Shown: piece by piece, positions 11,081 to 21,883 of the stretch
Position numbering within the stretch: the stretch's first letter is position 1
Layout of the letters: each line of letters starts with the position of its first letter
Origin: Favolaschia claudopus
Lineage: Eukaryota; Basidiomycota; Agaricomycetes; Agaricales; Mycenaceae
Assembly: GCA_037176885.1 (NCBI GenBank)
Contig: JAWWNJ010000130.1
Coordinates: forward strand, 186,001 to 250,000
Reading direction: 5' to 3'
DNA: 64,000 nucleotides
The notes under the pieces: model-generated
Told to the model about the DNA's origin: nothing
Seen by the model: the letters and a program-made list of their open reading frames with translations, nothing else
Database searches by the model: none
Position numbers and translations under genes: made by a program

Positions 11081-11641
11081 GTGAGTCGGAGTCAGCTAGA
11101 GTATATTAGAGAGCTAGTCGACGTGGGGAACAAGTGACCAGTACCTAGAGTATATTAGAGACTACAAGGACTGTGAGTAGAAAGTAGAAAGTAAAGTAAA
11201 GGTATACGCACGCTAGTCGACGTGGGGAACAAGTGACTAGCGGGCAGCAAAGGTAACGAGCAGTATATAAGGTGGTGAAGGGGATGGTGATGGCGATGCG
11301 ACGGTACGGGTGCAAAGGATGATGAAACGACGAAAAGAAATCGGAACGGAGTGGAAGCTCACGGATCAATCCTACAACATAGTTCAGTTCCAGTCAGAGG
11401 CATACGTACTCGGTGGATCGGGTGTGTGGTGTCGAGCTCAGCTTTGAAAAGGTGGCCGTAGAGAAGATGGTGTAGTACATAGCACAGGCGAGTTGCATCG
11501 AGTTCACCTTGTAGTATCTCCGCTGGTGAGTGACTTCCGCCGTGTCGTCTTTGCTAACTTGTCACAGATGTTCTACCGCAGCCCCGCTACAGTCTGAGGT
11601 GAGTTGTTTGAGCATCGTTTCGAGGCTTTCTGTAATTAATA
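11081..11641. other. No gene; short direct repeats
   Basis: GCTAGTCGACGTGGGGAACA occurs twice (about 11115 and 11210) and CTAGAGTATATTAGAGA twice (about 11096 and 11144). This looks like a local duplication. No protein signature was seen. Confidence 0.5.
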
Positions 11642-12201
11642 CAGTCGCAAACCCCGAAGCGAAACGGCACTAGGAAGCGAAACACTCGCCGAATACAGGG
11701 TTAACGCTTTCCCCCGGGGCCAAATCTTTGCATGCAGGCACCCCACTATCGGAGCACCCAACCACAAAAGAAACTGGGTCAAAAGTCCTCTCGCCGCCGG
11801 CAATGGCCTTGTTTGTTTCGGCTTTGTTTACGCCGGCGCCCAGATGCACCAATGCAAAATATTATTTTTTGCTCTGGAATTGTGGCCGGTGACATACAGT
11901 AGTAATATAGAAAGTCATTTTGAGGCAGATTTCATGAACAAACTGGTCGATTTGCGCAAGAATGGCTCAATTTGTTGTGTTTTGAAGTGTTTCGCTATCA
12001 CGTTATTTGGCGATATTTGACTCGCCCCATACATTGCCCTCGTTCTCAATGAAAACATAGTCGATTCACTCGATCCTTGATTGTAAGTGGTAGCCAGGAG
12101 AGTAAACTATAAGTCTACAACAAACGCCACCCATTTCCGCTTCCTAGTCCACCCACAATCAAGCGCAAAAGCTAAACGTTTCGCTTCGGGGTTTGCGACT
12201 G
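11642..12201. mobile_element. 560-bp element with 25-bp terminal inverted repeats
   Basis: Ends are CAGTCGCAAACCCCGAAGCG at 11642 and its complement ending 12201, with a degenerate inner repeat (ACTAGGAAGCG). A solo right end of the same family lies at 1995-2084. No clear target duplication and no ORF. Class is unknown. Confidence 0.7.
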
Positions 12202-12778
12202 CATCCTTGTTTTTGATCTGCTGATGAAATATAACAATTGCTCATTCAATACAAATTCAATATCCTTGTTTTTGTTGTGAATGGAGGGCAACTATGCGCC
12301 TAAAGGGATTGGTATATAGATGGGTGTGGTGGATTGCGACCTTGCAGCGGCTTGAGATAGGATAATCCGTTGGAGTGGCTTATGAGCCTCGGGGTGGAGT
12401 AGGAGACTCCATAATCCCGAAACTATGGGTCATAAGCCACGCTCCGCTCACGACCTTGTAGTGGCTTGGGACCCAGCCCAAGCCACCACAAGCAAAACTA
12501 CATTTTTCCGACACACCAAGCATTAAATTTTTGTCAGAAATCAATGCATCAACTGCCGGCTCGAGAATGTGCCGTGTGCGGAGGCATTGGTAAGTACTCG
12601 GAACCCCAGCGTGTCGCATTTGGCCTGGCGAGCTCGGTTGTATTCTAGTCGGTTGAGAGACCGGTTGCCGGATTGTTGATGATGACAGCGAATTCGGTGT
12701 GAATCGGACTTGCGAGACCTGCTACCTGAGCAATCAAATGCGGAGAAGATACATCGTGTAAAGTTGAAGCAGTGTTGG

Positions 12779-12997
12779 AATTAAGGGTTAACCCTTAAGT
12801 TAAGTTAAGCCTTAATTCTTAAGTTCAGGCCTTAGCTTCAATTGTCGACGGTCTTAAGCCTTAATTAAGGGTCAATGATCGATTACGTAACATTTCCTCG
12901 CGCCATTATCTCACCAGTCACCTGGAGGCGGTCCTGGCTCGCGCAGAAGAAATTTAATCAGCCCTTAACTTGACCCTTAATTTGCCCTTATTATTAA
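12779..12997. repeat. TTAAGGG/CCCTTAA palindromic cluster
   Basis: TTAAGG or its complement recurs many times (12780-12870 and 12960-12990), giving several overlapping palindromes around a GC-richer core. It ends exactly where the HMG-box piece begins. Unlike telomere repeats the unit is not a regular TTAGGG array. It may be the end of a decayed foldback element. Confidence 0.55.
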
Positions 12998-13172
12998 GCT
13001 CAAGAGTGGAAATGCCTCCCAAACGTGGAACGCGCCAAGTGGGAAGCACTCGCGCTGCAGAGGAAACATGAGCATAAGATGCTCCATCCAGGATACGTTT
13101 ATAGGCCTCGCCGCACCGAGCGGCGCAAATATCGCACGCCGACTACAACGCCAACAGCGGACAAATACCAGT
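12998..13172 (+). repeat. Right member of the 175-bp inverted repeat (HMG-box piece)
   Basis: The plus strand encodes EWKCLPNVERAKWEALALQ onward, the second half of the HMG box present in full at 3345-3860. The first half is missing here: sequence before 12998 is the TTAAGGG cluster. Confidence 0.9.
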
Positions 13173-14315
13173 GATGCCCGCTAACACATTCTTTTCAATA
13201 TTCGTCCAGGTCTGCGCGTCTGTGCGGATGCGGATGACGTCTAGAAACCGACAATACGCGTCGCGGTTGACCAACAGCTCAACGGCTGCGTCTCCGTGAC
13301 TCCCAAAGCGCGTATTGTTGGTTTTAGGGAAGCCTTTGATGCGCTCGGCGTCAAGAAAGTCTTCCATGAATAGCAGGTAAGCATCCCCCTGCGCTCGCTT
13401 GTCCAACGCGTTGTTGAGCACGGCACCCGCTAGCGCAGTGAGCTTTGCCCCCCCAAAAGCGACGTCCTCGAGCCGTTTGTAGTCCTCGTCGGTGACAGGC
13501 TTGTCACCTTCCTCGGGGTGGAGGACTTTGCGGATCGCCTGGGCCGCCTCCTTGTTAGCCAGCGGGATCGGACGCGTATCGAGCTGCGCCCAGTAAGCTG
13601 TCATAACCGTGTTCCCGCCTTTGAAACTATTCATATCTTTGTGCATGCAGCACCCAGACCAAACCCACACAGTCAGGAGGTGGCGGTCAGCGTCGTCGAG
13701 CTCAGCAAGAGCCTCAACACCAAGACTTCGAATCATCGCGTTTAACATCGCGGTGTCGCGTGCAGCCTGCTCTGTAAGGGGTAGGGCATTCCACGCGTCC
13801 CACCCCCCCACCGCTTCGATTTTCTTCGTCCCAAACTCGACCATCAACGCTGCGAGCTTGAGTAAGTCGCCGTCTAGCTCCGCAAGGCGCTTCTCCCCCA
13901 ATTCTTGAAGCAGCTGTTCATGTTTCTCCGTCCGTATTCCTTCTGCGACTGACTTTTCGACGCTAGGGTGATCGCCGCACATCCCACGGAGGCGACGGCA
14001 AATCAAACGGAAGTCAAGTGTTCCGATGCGCTGTGCGAGGGGACTATCGTTGAAGCTTCGCATCACGTCGGCAAACACCTTGAGCCAGGTGGCTTTCGAC
14101 GTTTCGGCGCTGTGGTCTGTCGTGGATTCGACACCGGCAAATCGAATCTTCGCCGTCTCTGACATGACGATGTTTCCTTGCGCATCCCGGCCAATAGGAA
14201 CGCGCACAGTAACCATATGAAGTTTGATTAAACAACCCCTGTCTCGACAGTAAATCAGGTTAAGCCATCGTTTACTTAAACAGCCAGTAGGCGGCGCACC
14301 GGGCAGCCCTGCCAA
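13143..14315 (-). CDS. Unknown basidiomycete-type ORF, truncated at both ends
   Basis: A single open frame of about 390 codons. The credible part is about 14216-13173 (from MVTVRVPIGRDAQGN to TWTNIEKNVLAG). It is alpha-helical and acidic with a cysteine-histidine segment VWSGCCMHKDMNSFKGGN at about residues 220-240. I associate this segment with repeated hypothetical proteins in agaricomycete transposons, from memory only. The first 33 codons lie in the right inverted-repeat arm and start with TTG, so they are probably leader or upstream exon. The last ten residues come from antisense of the HMG piece, so the natural C-terminus is lost. Only this side of the palindrome keeps the gene. Function unknown; mobile-element origin is inferred. 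Confidence 0.6.
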   Translation of the reverse strand: MAGLPGAPPTGCLSKRWLNLIYCRDRGCLIKLHMVTVRVPIGRDAQGNIVMSETAKIRFAGVESTTDHSAETSKATWLKVFADVMRSFNDSPLAQRIGTLDFRLICRRLRGMCGDHPSVEKSVAEGIRTEKHEQLLQELGEKRLAELDGDLLKLAALMVEFGTKKIEAVGGWDAWNALPLTEQAARDTAMLNAMIRSLGVEALAELDDADRHLLTVWVWSGCCMHKDMNSFKGGNTVMTAYWAQLDTRPIPLANKEAAQAIRKVLHPEEGDKPVTDEDYKRLEDVAFGGAKLTALAGAVLNNALDKRAQGDAYLLFMEDFLDAERIKGFPKTNNTRFGSHGDAAVELLVNRDAYCRFLDVIRIRTDAQTWTNIEKNVLAGITGICPLLAL

Positions 14316-15873
14316 GCTTGAACCTGTTTAACGAGGATTAAGCACGACTTTTGAACAGTGTTGAACAAAACCGTTCAAATCGGTGTTCATCAATCAATTA
14401 TATTGAGCGTAATATACTGAATACATTGATCTATAGATTACCAGAACAGGATTGATCAGTGCTAATCCGACAGAAAGGAATCAAGCGGCAAACTGACAGT
14501 AGCAAGTCAGTGCGTGAGGGGCCAAATGAGTGGACGCGACGTACAGTAGTACGGACATATGAGTGACAGAGAGCAGACAGGGTGGACAGCAGAAGAGGGA
14601 GGGAGAAGGTGACTGCGGAGAGGAGGCGCCGTGGCCGGTACTTGGTCACTCGCGACTATGGGGGCAGGTCAGTGTCAAGTCCGGGGACGGAACCAGCGCG
14701 TACCACTTGATGCGTCGACGAGTGAGCTCCTTCGACCATAGAGGGGGGAAGGGAGCTGTGGGGGCCGCAGTGAGTTCGGTGCATCAGCATGAAGGAGGTT
14801 GTATGAGACGGGGCGGGTGACGAATGGGAGAGGACGAGAGCTGACGAGTTCGGCGGGTGGTGGGGGAAAGTAAAGAGCGGCGTGACGATTGTGACACAAC
14901 AAACAATTTCCCATAGGCACGTGTCTTCGGTAAATCCTCTTTGCCGAGGCATTGCCGCGGAGTTTGCCATGCTGGTGCCACGCTGTCGCGACTTCGTGTT
15001 TTGCCGTCTACGAATCAAACCTCTCTCGAATCCGAACTTCTGCTGAATAGTTGCCAATTTAAACCTGGGATTTTTGCTCTTGTTATCGTCGTTTTACTCT
15101 AAGATAGGCCGCATCCATAGACAGCTAGCTGTGACCGTGACTGGTCATAAATGCCTAGTTTTCGACCACTTTGTTTATATCTCCACATTGAGGGCGTAAA
15201 TGAAAAATCTGTTCCGTCAATCGATGTACAGATAGTCTGGCTAGGTTCTCCCAAAATTTCAAGGTGATTCAGGCTGTATCCAAGAAGGAGATAGATTTTT
15301 AGTCCGGCTGCTCACAAAATTGGGGTTTTACAAGATCCCCCATCAAAATTCTATCTCCTCCCTCAAAACCACCTTAACTACTTTATAATTTGGGGAGAAT
15401 CCAGCCAGATTACCTCCCTATTGATTGACGGAACAGATTTCTTATTTTCTTCTCCGTTGTCGAGATATGAGGGAGATGGTCGAAAATTAGGCTTTTGTGA
15501 CCAATCACGGTCACAGCTAGCTGTCTATGGATGCGGCCTATCTTACTTAAACTTCCTTCTGTTCAAGCTGTTTTGGCTCTGGAGTCTGCACCCGTTCGAG
15601 TCAAGAAGAACTTAAGTTCAACTTAAGTTCGAGGAATATGTTCTCTCATGATGTACTAGTAATTCTTTTGTCTCGGGTCTTCCGACTCTCCTCTGGACTT
15701 CAACGCAACACTTTGCCGTGAATATACCAAATAGTCAAGGCTCTGCCTGTCTAACACCTATAGCTCGCTCGCTCATGATAAATCCTGTATGGTTGACCTT
15801 GACTGACTTTTTTTCCCTAGGCCTCTCTGTCATATTCAGACCTCGCTGAACTACTATGATCTTGACCGGATTC
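14207..15873 (-). repeat. Right arm of the 1,667-bp long inverted repeat
   Basis: Reverse complement of 1-1667 with about three substitutions. The match ends at 15873 on the side facing the window start's partner, but the true end cannot be fixed because the left partner reaches position 1. Confidence 0.95.
15100..15545. mobile_element. 446-bp MITE inside the right arm
   Basis: Mirror copy of the MITE at 329-774, with the same TA-flanked ends. Confidence 0.85.
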
Positions 15874-17394
15874 AAGTGAACTTCGACCGCCGCAAGTAAG
15901 ATTTTTTCCTACCGTTCAGTGTGCGGATTGATTGATGTTTGAAATTCATTGCGTACTTCAATTCCGACTGACAATCGCGTAAAGTCCGACAGGCAAGGCA
16001 GGCATGTAAGTACTTGGGAGGTTCTGTGGAGTGAGAGTTGGTCAGCACAAGGAATTAATCGTGATAGCTTCCCTGGAGGATCCCCTGCCGCAACGGTGAC
16101 TCCGTTGTTTAGACAAGACAGTTTTGAACGTGTAGTTGAGCAAGTTGCCAATCTCGAGGCAGTACAAAGGTGGAATCTCTGGGTATGACTTTGATTATGG
16201 TGGACTCATTCGATTGTGACGTCGTATATTAAATACCCCGAAGTATCGTTTAAACCAGTCGTAAGGTTACGATAAACGGGTGAGTGGGTTTGAGCTCCGT
16301 TCAGTCCAATTCCAATCCCAATTAGGCAAGTTGTCGATTCTGGAGGCAAGTCGATAGTAAATGAAGGCCCCGCTGTATTTCGGCAAGTCGTGGAGGATTC
16401 AAAGCAAAGGGTTGGATCTATAGGTAGAGGCGTTAAAACAAAGTAAGGCTTTGTTAATTGAATCCAGAGGAATTTAACAGGAGGGCGAGTGTGGCAGTAA
16501 GTTCGAGTTCCAAGAGGTAATTCTTGCTAACTCGGTTGATTCAGTCAGTGAATTGGCACCAGGGGATATTCAGAAAGTGGGGGATAATTGGTACGATGCT
16601 ATTGAAGTACATTTGTGAATAAATACGAGGAGAGGTACCCGTATTCTGGGTCCATACATGCGGTACAAAATAAATAGGAAGGAGATGTCCATATGGCTCG
16701 CACAGCCAAATATCAGGAATCAGGGGTCGTTTCCATGATTTAGAACTCGCCCGCATGCTCGTAGTAAGGCACAGATTAAGTTCTTTCAGCTTGAAATTGA
16801 GTTGAACCAGTAAGATCGAGTCGGGGAGAAATGTGGGTATTTGTTCCACATGGGGCGCTTGTGGAATCGTTGCAATGGTTGCCTCGAGGTGATCTGGACC
16901 ATATGAACGTGTTCTGACCCTGAAATTGATTTTGCGCCGGAGGCGAGAGCCAGGAACAGATATTCAAAAGTCGAGGTAAGGCGAAATGATGCGATCATCC
17001 GAGATTCCCACGGTTCAACTGGATTGTGTCGGTGGTGACGGTGGAGCAAAAGAGGTGAAAGTTGGAGGATAGAGAGCCAGGGGTATATCGAATTAAATGG
17101 ACGAATAAAACTGGGTTGGTATGTGAATTTAGGGTGTTTTCAATGTAAACAGCGAAGCTGTGTCACACGATTTATTTTCTTGTAGTTCATGCCGTGATTT
17201 GCCGGGTCGCCGCGTCGCGACCCTACTATGTAGTACTTAGATCCGAATCTTTAGCCTCAAGCCGCCCCCGAGACAAAATTGGGTAAGTAAAAAAGACCCA
17301 GAGAACTAGATATACAGAGATATAAACTCACAATAAGTAATCATATCTGGCACAGAAAGAAAAGTAGGGTAAAGACGCGACTTACGCGTGAATG
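15874..17394. other. No gene recognised
   Basis: No open frame exceeds about 100 codons and none has a recognisable motif. No inverted or tandem repeat stood out. Confidence 0.5.
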
Positions 17395-17560
17395 GTGGCC
17401 TCAAAGACGAAAGCTCGTGACCGCGTGGTGGCGAGCCGGCGCAGTCGGGGCTCGGCAGATGTTAACCGGTGACACGTGTCCATGAGAAATTGTTTGTTGG
17501 GGTCACAATGTCACGTCGCCTCTCTTTCTGTCGTCCTCTGTCGTCCTTCCCACTTGTCGT
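17395..17560 (+). repeat. Diverged copy of part of the long-repeat arm
   Basis: GACACGTG(T/C)CCATG(A/G)GAAATTGTTTGTTG and the following GTCACAAT..GTCACG segment resemble 949-1010 in the left arm, followed by a similar pyrimidine-rich tract. It suggests the arm segment is itself a dispersed repeat, possibly an upstream region of an element gene. Confidence 0.55.
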
Positions 17561-18042
17561 TCACCCCCACCTCAAACCGCCATTTGCATACCCTGAGAGG
17601 ATGCAACTCGTAACATAACGCTGTCACCCAACTTTTCAGCGCCTCGGAAGGGACGTTTGTCAATATCTGGTGCGCGATCCCGTCGACGTCGACACCACCA
17701 AATTTGTCTTTGACTCGCATTCAGCGGCGCAAGCTGTGTGGTACACCACAACGTAGGCTTGCTCCCCTCCCCTGAACTATGCTTCCCGCTCATCTTCTCA
17801 ATCATGTCTCCCGTGCCCGCATGTCGTCCGCCGTGGCCGTGTGCCGCCCTCACCATTACTTAGTTATTGGGGCAGGATTCGTTGTGTGGGTCACCATAGT
17901 AAGCCCACAACCCATTCTTATCTTCGCTTCTGATCCCTGTTTCGCCCTACCTTTGCTGTCTTCGATGTCCTCGGGTATTGCACGTGCAGGTGAGCCGGTC
18001 ATGAACGTACGTTCTTCCATTGTATATTGAAACTGCTGGGAA

Positions 18043-18242
18043 TAGGGGCGCTCAATTCTGAGCTCGTCAGCTCGTCTCGACGGTCTCATCCGTAAAATGT
18101 TCGATTTTTTTTGATGAGGGGATCAAATTTGATGGCAAGTGGAGAGAAACGCGGAGTGGGATCAGCAGCTCATCAGCTCATCATGCAATTAAATAATTTC
18201 TGGGACGAGACGAGCCGACGAGCTAAGAATTGAGCGCCCCTA
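18043..18242. mobile_element. MITE family M1, copy 2
   Basis: 200 bp with TA flanks and GGGGCGCTCAATTCTGAGC ends. Its centre matches copy 3 (48255-48442) closely, in the same orientation, including GATGAGGGGATCAAATTTGA. Confidence 0.92.
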
Positions 18243-18263
18243 ATATACTCGCGATACCGAAAC

Positions 18264-18683
18264 TAAGGTAGGGGACATACAAATGCTGTGAACGTTCCAA
18301 ATATGGACAAAGTCAGATCAATCCGTTATTGCACAAGCCCTGGGCCTCTTATGACTTATCCGTTCCATGAATCTGTTCATATGCTTCCTGGCTTCAATTC
18401 GATCGATGTTTCACGATGTTTGGTGGCCTGCGCATAATGTAGTTACAGTGGGAAGGGGCGGCGTCGTTTTCTGAGAAAACACTGATGGGAACCTTGCGAG
18501 CACATCTCCTCCCCCAATTCTGTCCCGAATCCCTAATCGCCTGGTTGGTGAATGTATGCTATCTATTTCTATGGATTCATGGAACGGATAAGCCTCAAGC
18601 TCACCGGGGCTCATGCAATGGCCAAATGATCTGACTTTGTCCATATTTGGAACGTTCACAGCATTTGTATGTCCCCTACCTTA
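18264..18683. mobile_element. 420-bp MITE with about 56-bp terminal repeats
   Basis: Ends TAAGGTAGGGGACATACAAA and complement, nearly perfect to GACAAAGTCAGATCA. A second inverted pair (CCATGAATC near 18365 and GGATTCATGG near 18570) extends the foldback. TA flanks on both sides. No ORF. Confidence 0.85.
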
Positions 18684-19617
18684 TGACGGTGCGTTCAAGT
18701 TTGACTTCACAGCTGACTGCTTACTGACCTAACATTCGCATTCAGGTAGACCGAGACTATGGTTCAACTCCGCTCAGAATTGAATACCGAAACTATGCTT
18801 GCATTGTGAGTGCCTTCTGTTTTTATGGCGGAAAGGCTGATAGACTGACTGACTTGAATTTTGGATCCGTTGAAGGGGGAGGCTATGCCCATTCGTGTTG
18901 AATCGCGCGCGCGCGTATTCAACTGTAGTGGATTAGCAGTTGTTGACTCGAACTTGTACTGAACCTAACCTTTGAAGGTCTTCTTGTTGTTCAGGCGGGC
19001 TTTCATTCGTTTGTTTACATCCATGTCGATAACTAACCTGAACTTGTTATAGTATCATCGACAATCCATTACTTAGCTTCAACTCCAATTAATTAAGTGT
19101 CGTTCGGGTATCGTTCCTTCCGATTCACTGAAGCTCAAGTTCTTGTGTCGTCTTATTAGTAACTAACCCTTCACAAGGTTCATTCTCATACACATATTCA
19201 AAGCATCGCTCAAGTTGCTTCAAGTAATCGAGATATCGTCGGTTGAGTCCCTTCACACCCATTCCAATTCAACTCATTCAACACTAAGGAACTCTCCAAC
19301 AGCGGTATCTCTCTCCCATTCTCATTCTTATTAATCTTATTCACATCCTTTCCTGGGCCTATCTTTCAGAAAGCAATGTGCATTGGGTCGGAAGAGACGC
19401 ACATTTCGACTGGTAAGCCTTGAATCGAATCCATTTCAACATTCTTTCATTTCAATCGTCAACTCGATTTGCCTCGCGTTCGTCTCCCTTCAATCATATC
19501 TAATTCACTCAGTCTTTCTTCCTTCCATTCACCAGTTCCGTTTTGTTTCGATTGAATTGAGCGGGTAGAGTTGGAGTTGGAGTCGCTTTCGGTGAGTCTT
19601 CCGCCCGGTTGGTTAGC

Positions 19618-20560
19618 TTTCGAATTCACGCTTCGAATTCACGCAGCCTTTCGACGTCGACTCACCCGACGCCGACGCCACCTCCACTGGCTCCCCAACA
19701 CCGTTCCACCTCTCGAACGCCGCCGGTTACGACGCCGATGCCCCGCCGCACTCTCCCTCAATCTACCTACGCCACGTCAGGCTGCAGTGTATCTGCCCTG
19801 CAGCTCAAGAAGCTTCACCGTGCTACATATCACAGACCTCGGACGAGACCGAGGACGCCGGTCGTGTTCTGCTCAAGACCAAGGACGCTCAAGATGATGA
19901 TGCAGAACACGACAAGGAACGGGAAAAGTGGAAGCGTCAAATTGAGGATCACAAGGAGTGAGTCTCGTTTCATTTCCCAGTTCAAACGTTTCGCTAATCC
20001 TGAGCTTTCAGACTCGCAGAGATCATCCACAATCTACTTGAAATATCCCTTGCACCCAGTGTCCCCGCATCCCTCCGTAACATCCCCACCAAATACAACA
20101 TCATCACTCGTTTGTGGACCTTCGCTTTCCATAAGCTTCTCGAGTCGCTGCGTCGCGCCTCCTTCATTTCCCCTCTCGCCCTCGAACATCTTCAGGATTT
20201 CATCTATTACGCCTACACCTTCTATACAGGCCTGTTAGAGGAACCATCGCTCAACCCCTTCAAGAGTGGCTGGCTGGAAGCCTTGGGAGATCTTGCACGC
20301 TACAAAATGGCTGTGGCTGCTATGGTTGTGGGCGGTGTGGATCCCGTAAACATCCTAACAGCAGACACCGTTTCTGCAGCCGTCAAGTCAGCTGATTCCT
20401 CAAAACAAGGGACCTGCTCGATGCCCCGGCCCATCCCTCCCCCAAATCTGTCAGCGATGCCTTTGCCGCGCGCATTGACGAATCCCCTTCACCTAGTTTC
20501 TCAGTTTCAACTGGTACAACATCTACTGGAAGTTTGTGCTTTCGTTTCCCCATACACCTT
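19618..20560 (+). pseudogene. EST1/SMG7-like protein, truncated
   Basis: Two exons join across an intron at about 19956-20010 (donor GTGAGT, acceptor TTTCAG). The product contains KYNIITRLWTFAFHKLLESL, SPLALEHLQDFIYYAYTFY and SGWLEALGDLARYKMAVAA. I read this as the helical repeat region of telomerase-activating Est1/SMG7-type proteins, which act in telomere maintenance or nonsense-mediated decay. A one-base frameshift lies near 20400: the frame after it gives RDLLDAPAHPSPKSVSD and ARIDESPSPS. Homology ends about 20520; the rest of the helical domain and the C-terminal PIN or effector part are not found downstream. No secure start codon. Probably a dead 5' fragment. Confidence 0.55.
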
Positions 20561-20569
20561 ATACTGATT

Positions 20570-21365
20570 TGTTTTGTTTCTACTTCAAGTTGATCCCAAC
20601 CTCAGCATGTCGGTGTTGGCTTCCGTTCGGATTCCCACCGGCTGGGTGAAACAATGGTGCGGATGCCACGCCCACACGTTCGCCGCACCCTCGTTCTCCG
20701 CCCTCGCGCCCTCTCGACCTCCGTCCCACCGTCGCACCTCCCACAACCCCACTCTCACGCCCCAACTGCCGCCTCACTCCCTCAATACCCTCGCCACCGA
20801 CAACGCCGTTTCGGCACATCGTGCGTCGACTCTCTCGAAAACGACTAGAACTCCAAATCGAGTGAGCTCTTTCAATTTTGACGACAAACGAACAAATAAA
20901 TAACTTACCTGTCCCAATAGATCGAAGCGCCGCCGTTCCGCGTTGTAAAGGATTCAGGAAGCGCGGCCGCGGAGAGACGAGGTTGATGTTTATGCGTGCG
21001 GCTTGCGGTGCAGGCTCACAGCACAAAATAAAATCCGGGTCGCGGCAACCTGCCCACGAGAAAAACAACGGTGAGTGATTCTAGCCCAATCTCTCTCTCT
21101 TTCTGACGCTGTCAGCCCACCCACAGCCTTTCGCGCCATTCCACGACAGCGCGCCTTTTCTCGTCCTCACACCCCCAACACATCACTGACCCGTGGCTTT
21201 CGAATGCAATGCGTTCGCTCACTTACATTATTGGCCTTGTTATTTTGCTTGATAGTTCACACAAATATCTATATATATGGGGTTTTTCACGATGAGTTGC
21301 CCTTGAAAGTTAGGGCCTAATAACTTCAGTCTCGTGACGCCTTTGAGTCACACATTGTGTGACAA
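20570..21365. other. No confident gene
   Basis: Pyrimidine-rich and proline-codon-rich frames occur at 20650-20900, and intron-like signals near 20870 and 21070. Nothing continues the EST1-like protein and no other domain is visible. Confidence 0.4.
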
Positions 21366-21818
21366 TAGAGAGTTTGCGGTGAGCCGCCAGAAGCCACCTG
21401 GTGGCTCCAACGGCATGCGGATTGGAGCGGCTACGTCATGTGGCGGCTCGTTCAGCGGCTCGTCGCGCGCGGTCCTTAGCACGATTTCGAGGTTGGGTAC
21501 CTTGTATATTTGACTATACCTTCAGCCAATGAGAGTTCGTTGTCCAAAGGTGCATAATTGTTTTGAATTGAAGCAATTTCCAGCGTCAACCGAAGTCTTC
21601 GGCTCAAATGTGCGATGGCGTCAGATTTTCGGGTCGGATTTTGTTCGTGTGTGTATGGCTCAAGATATAGATGACTAAGTACTAAGAATAGACTTGCAAA
21701 ACCAAATTTAAACCAGTCTTACCAGCCACCAAACGAGCCGCCAGACAGCATAGCCGCTCCAATCCGCATGCCATTAGAGCCGCCAGGTGGCTTCTGGCGG
21801 CTCACCGCAAACTCTCTA
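21366..21818. mobile_element. 453-bp MITE, GC-rich ends
   Basis: TA + GAGAGTTTGCGGTGAGCCGC at the left and complement + TA at the right; inversion covers about 90 bp (GCCAGAAGCCACCTGGTGGC, then CATGCGGATTGGAGCGGCT). The middle is AT-rich and non-coding. Confidence 0.88.
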
Positions 21819-21883
21819 ATGTGACGGGTCGTGTCTCTCTCTCTCGCTCGTCAACGACACCGACGTGTTGTCGACATCCCAGC

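Noticed and set aside
12779..12997. Interstitial telomere repeats
   Set aside because: Units are TTAAGG palindromes in both directions, not a TTAGGG head-to-tail array.
1..15873. A Starship-like giant element
   Set aside because: No tyrosine-recombinase (DUF3435) captain gene was seen, Starships lack long inverted arms, and they are known from Ascomycota.
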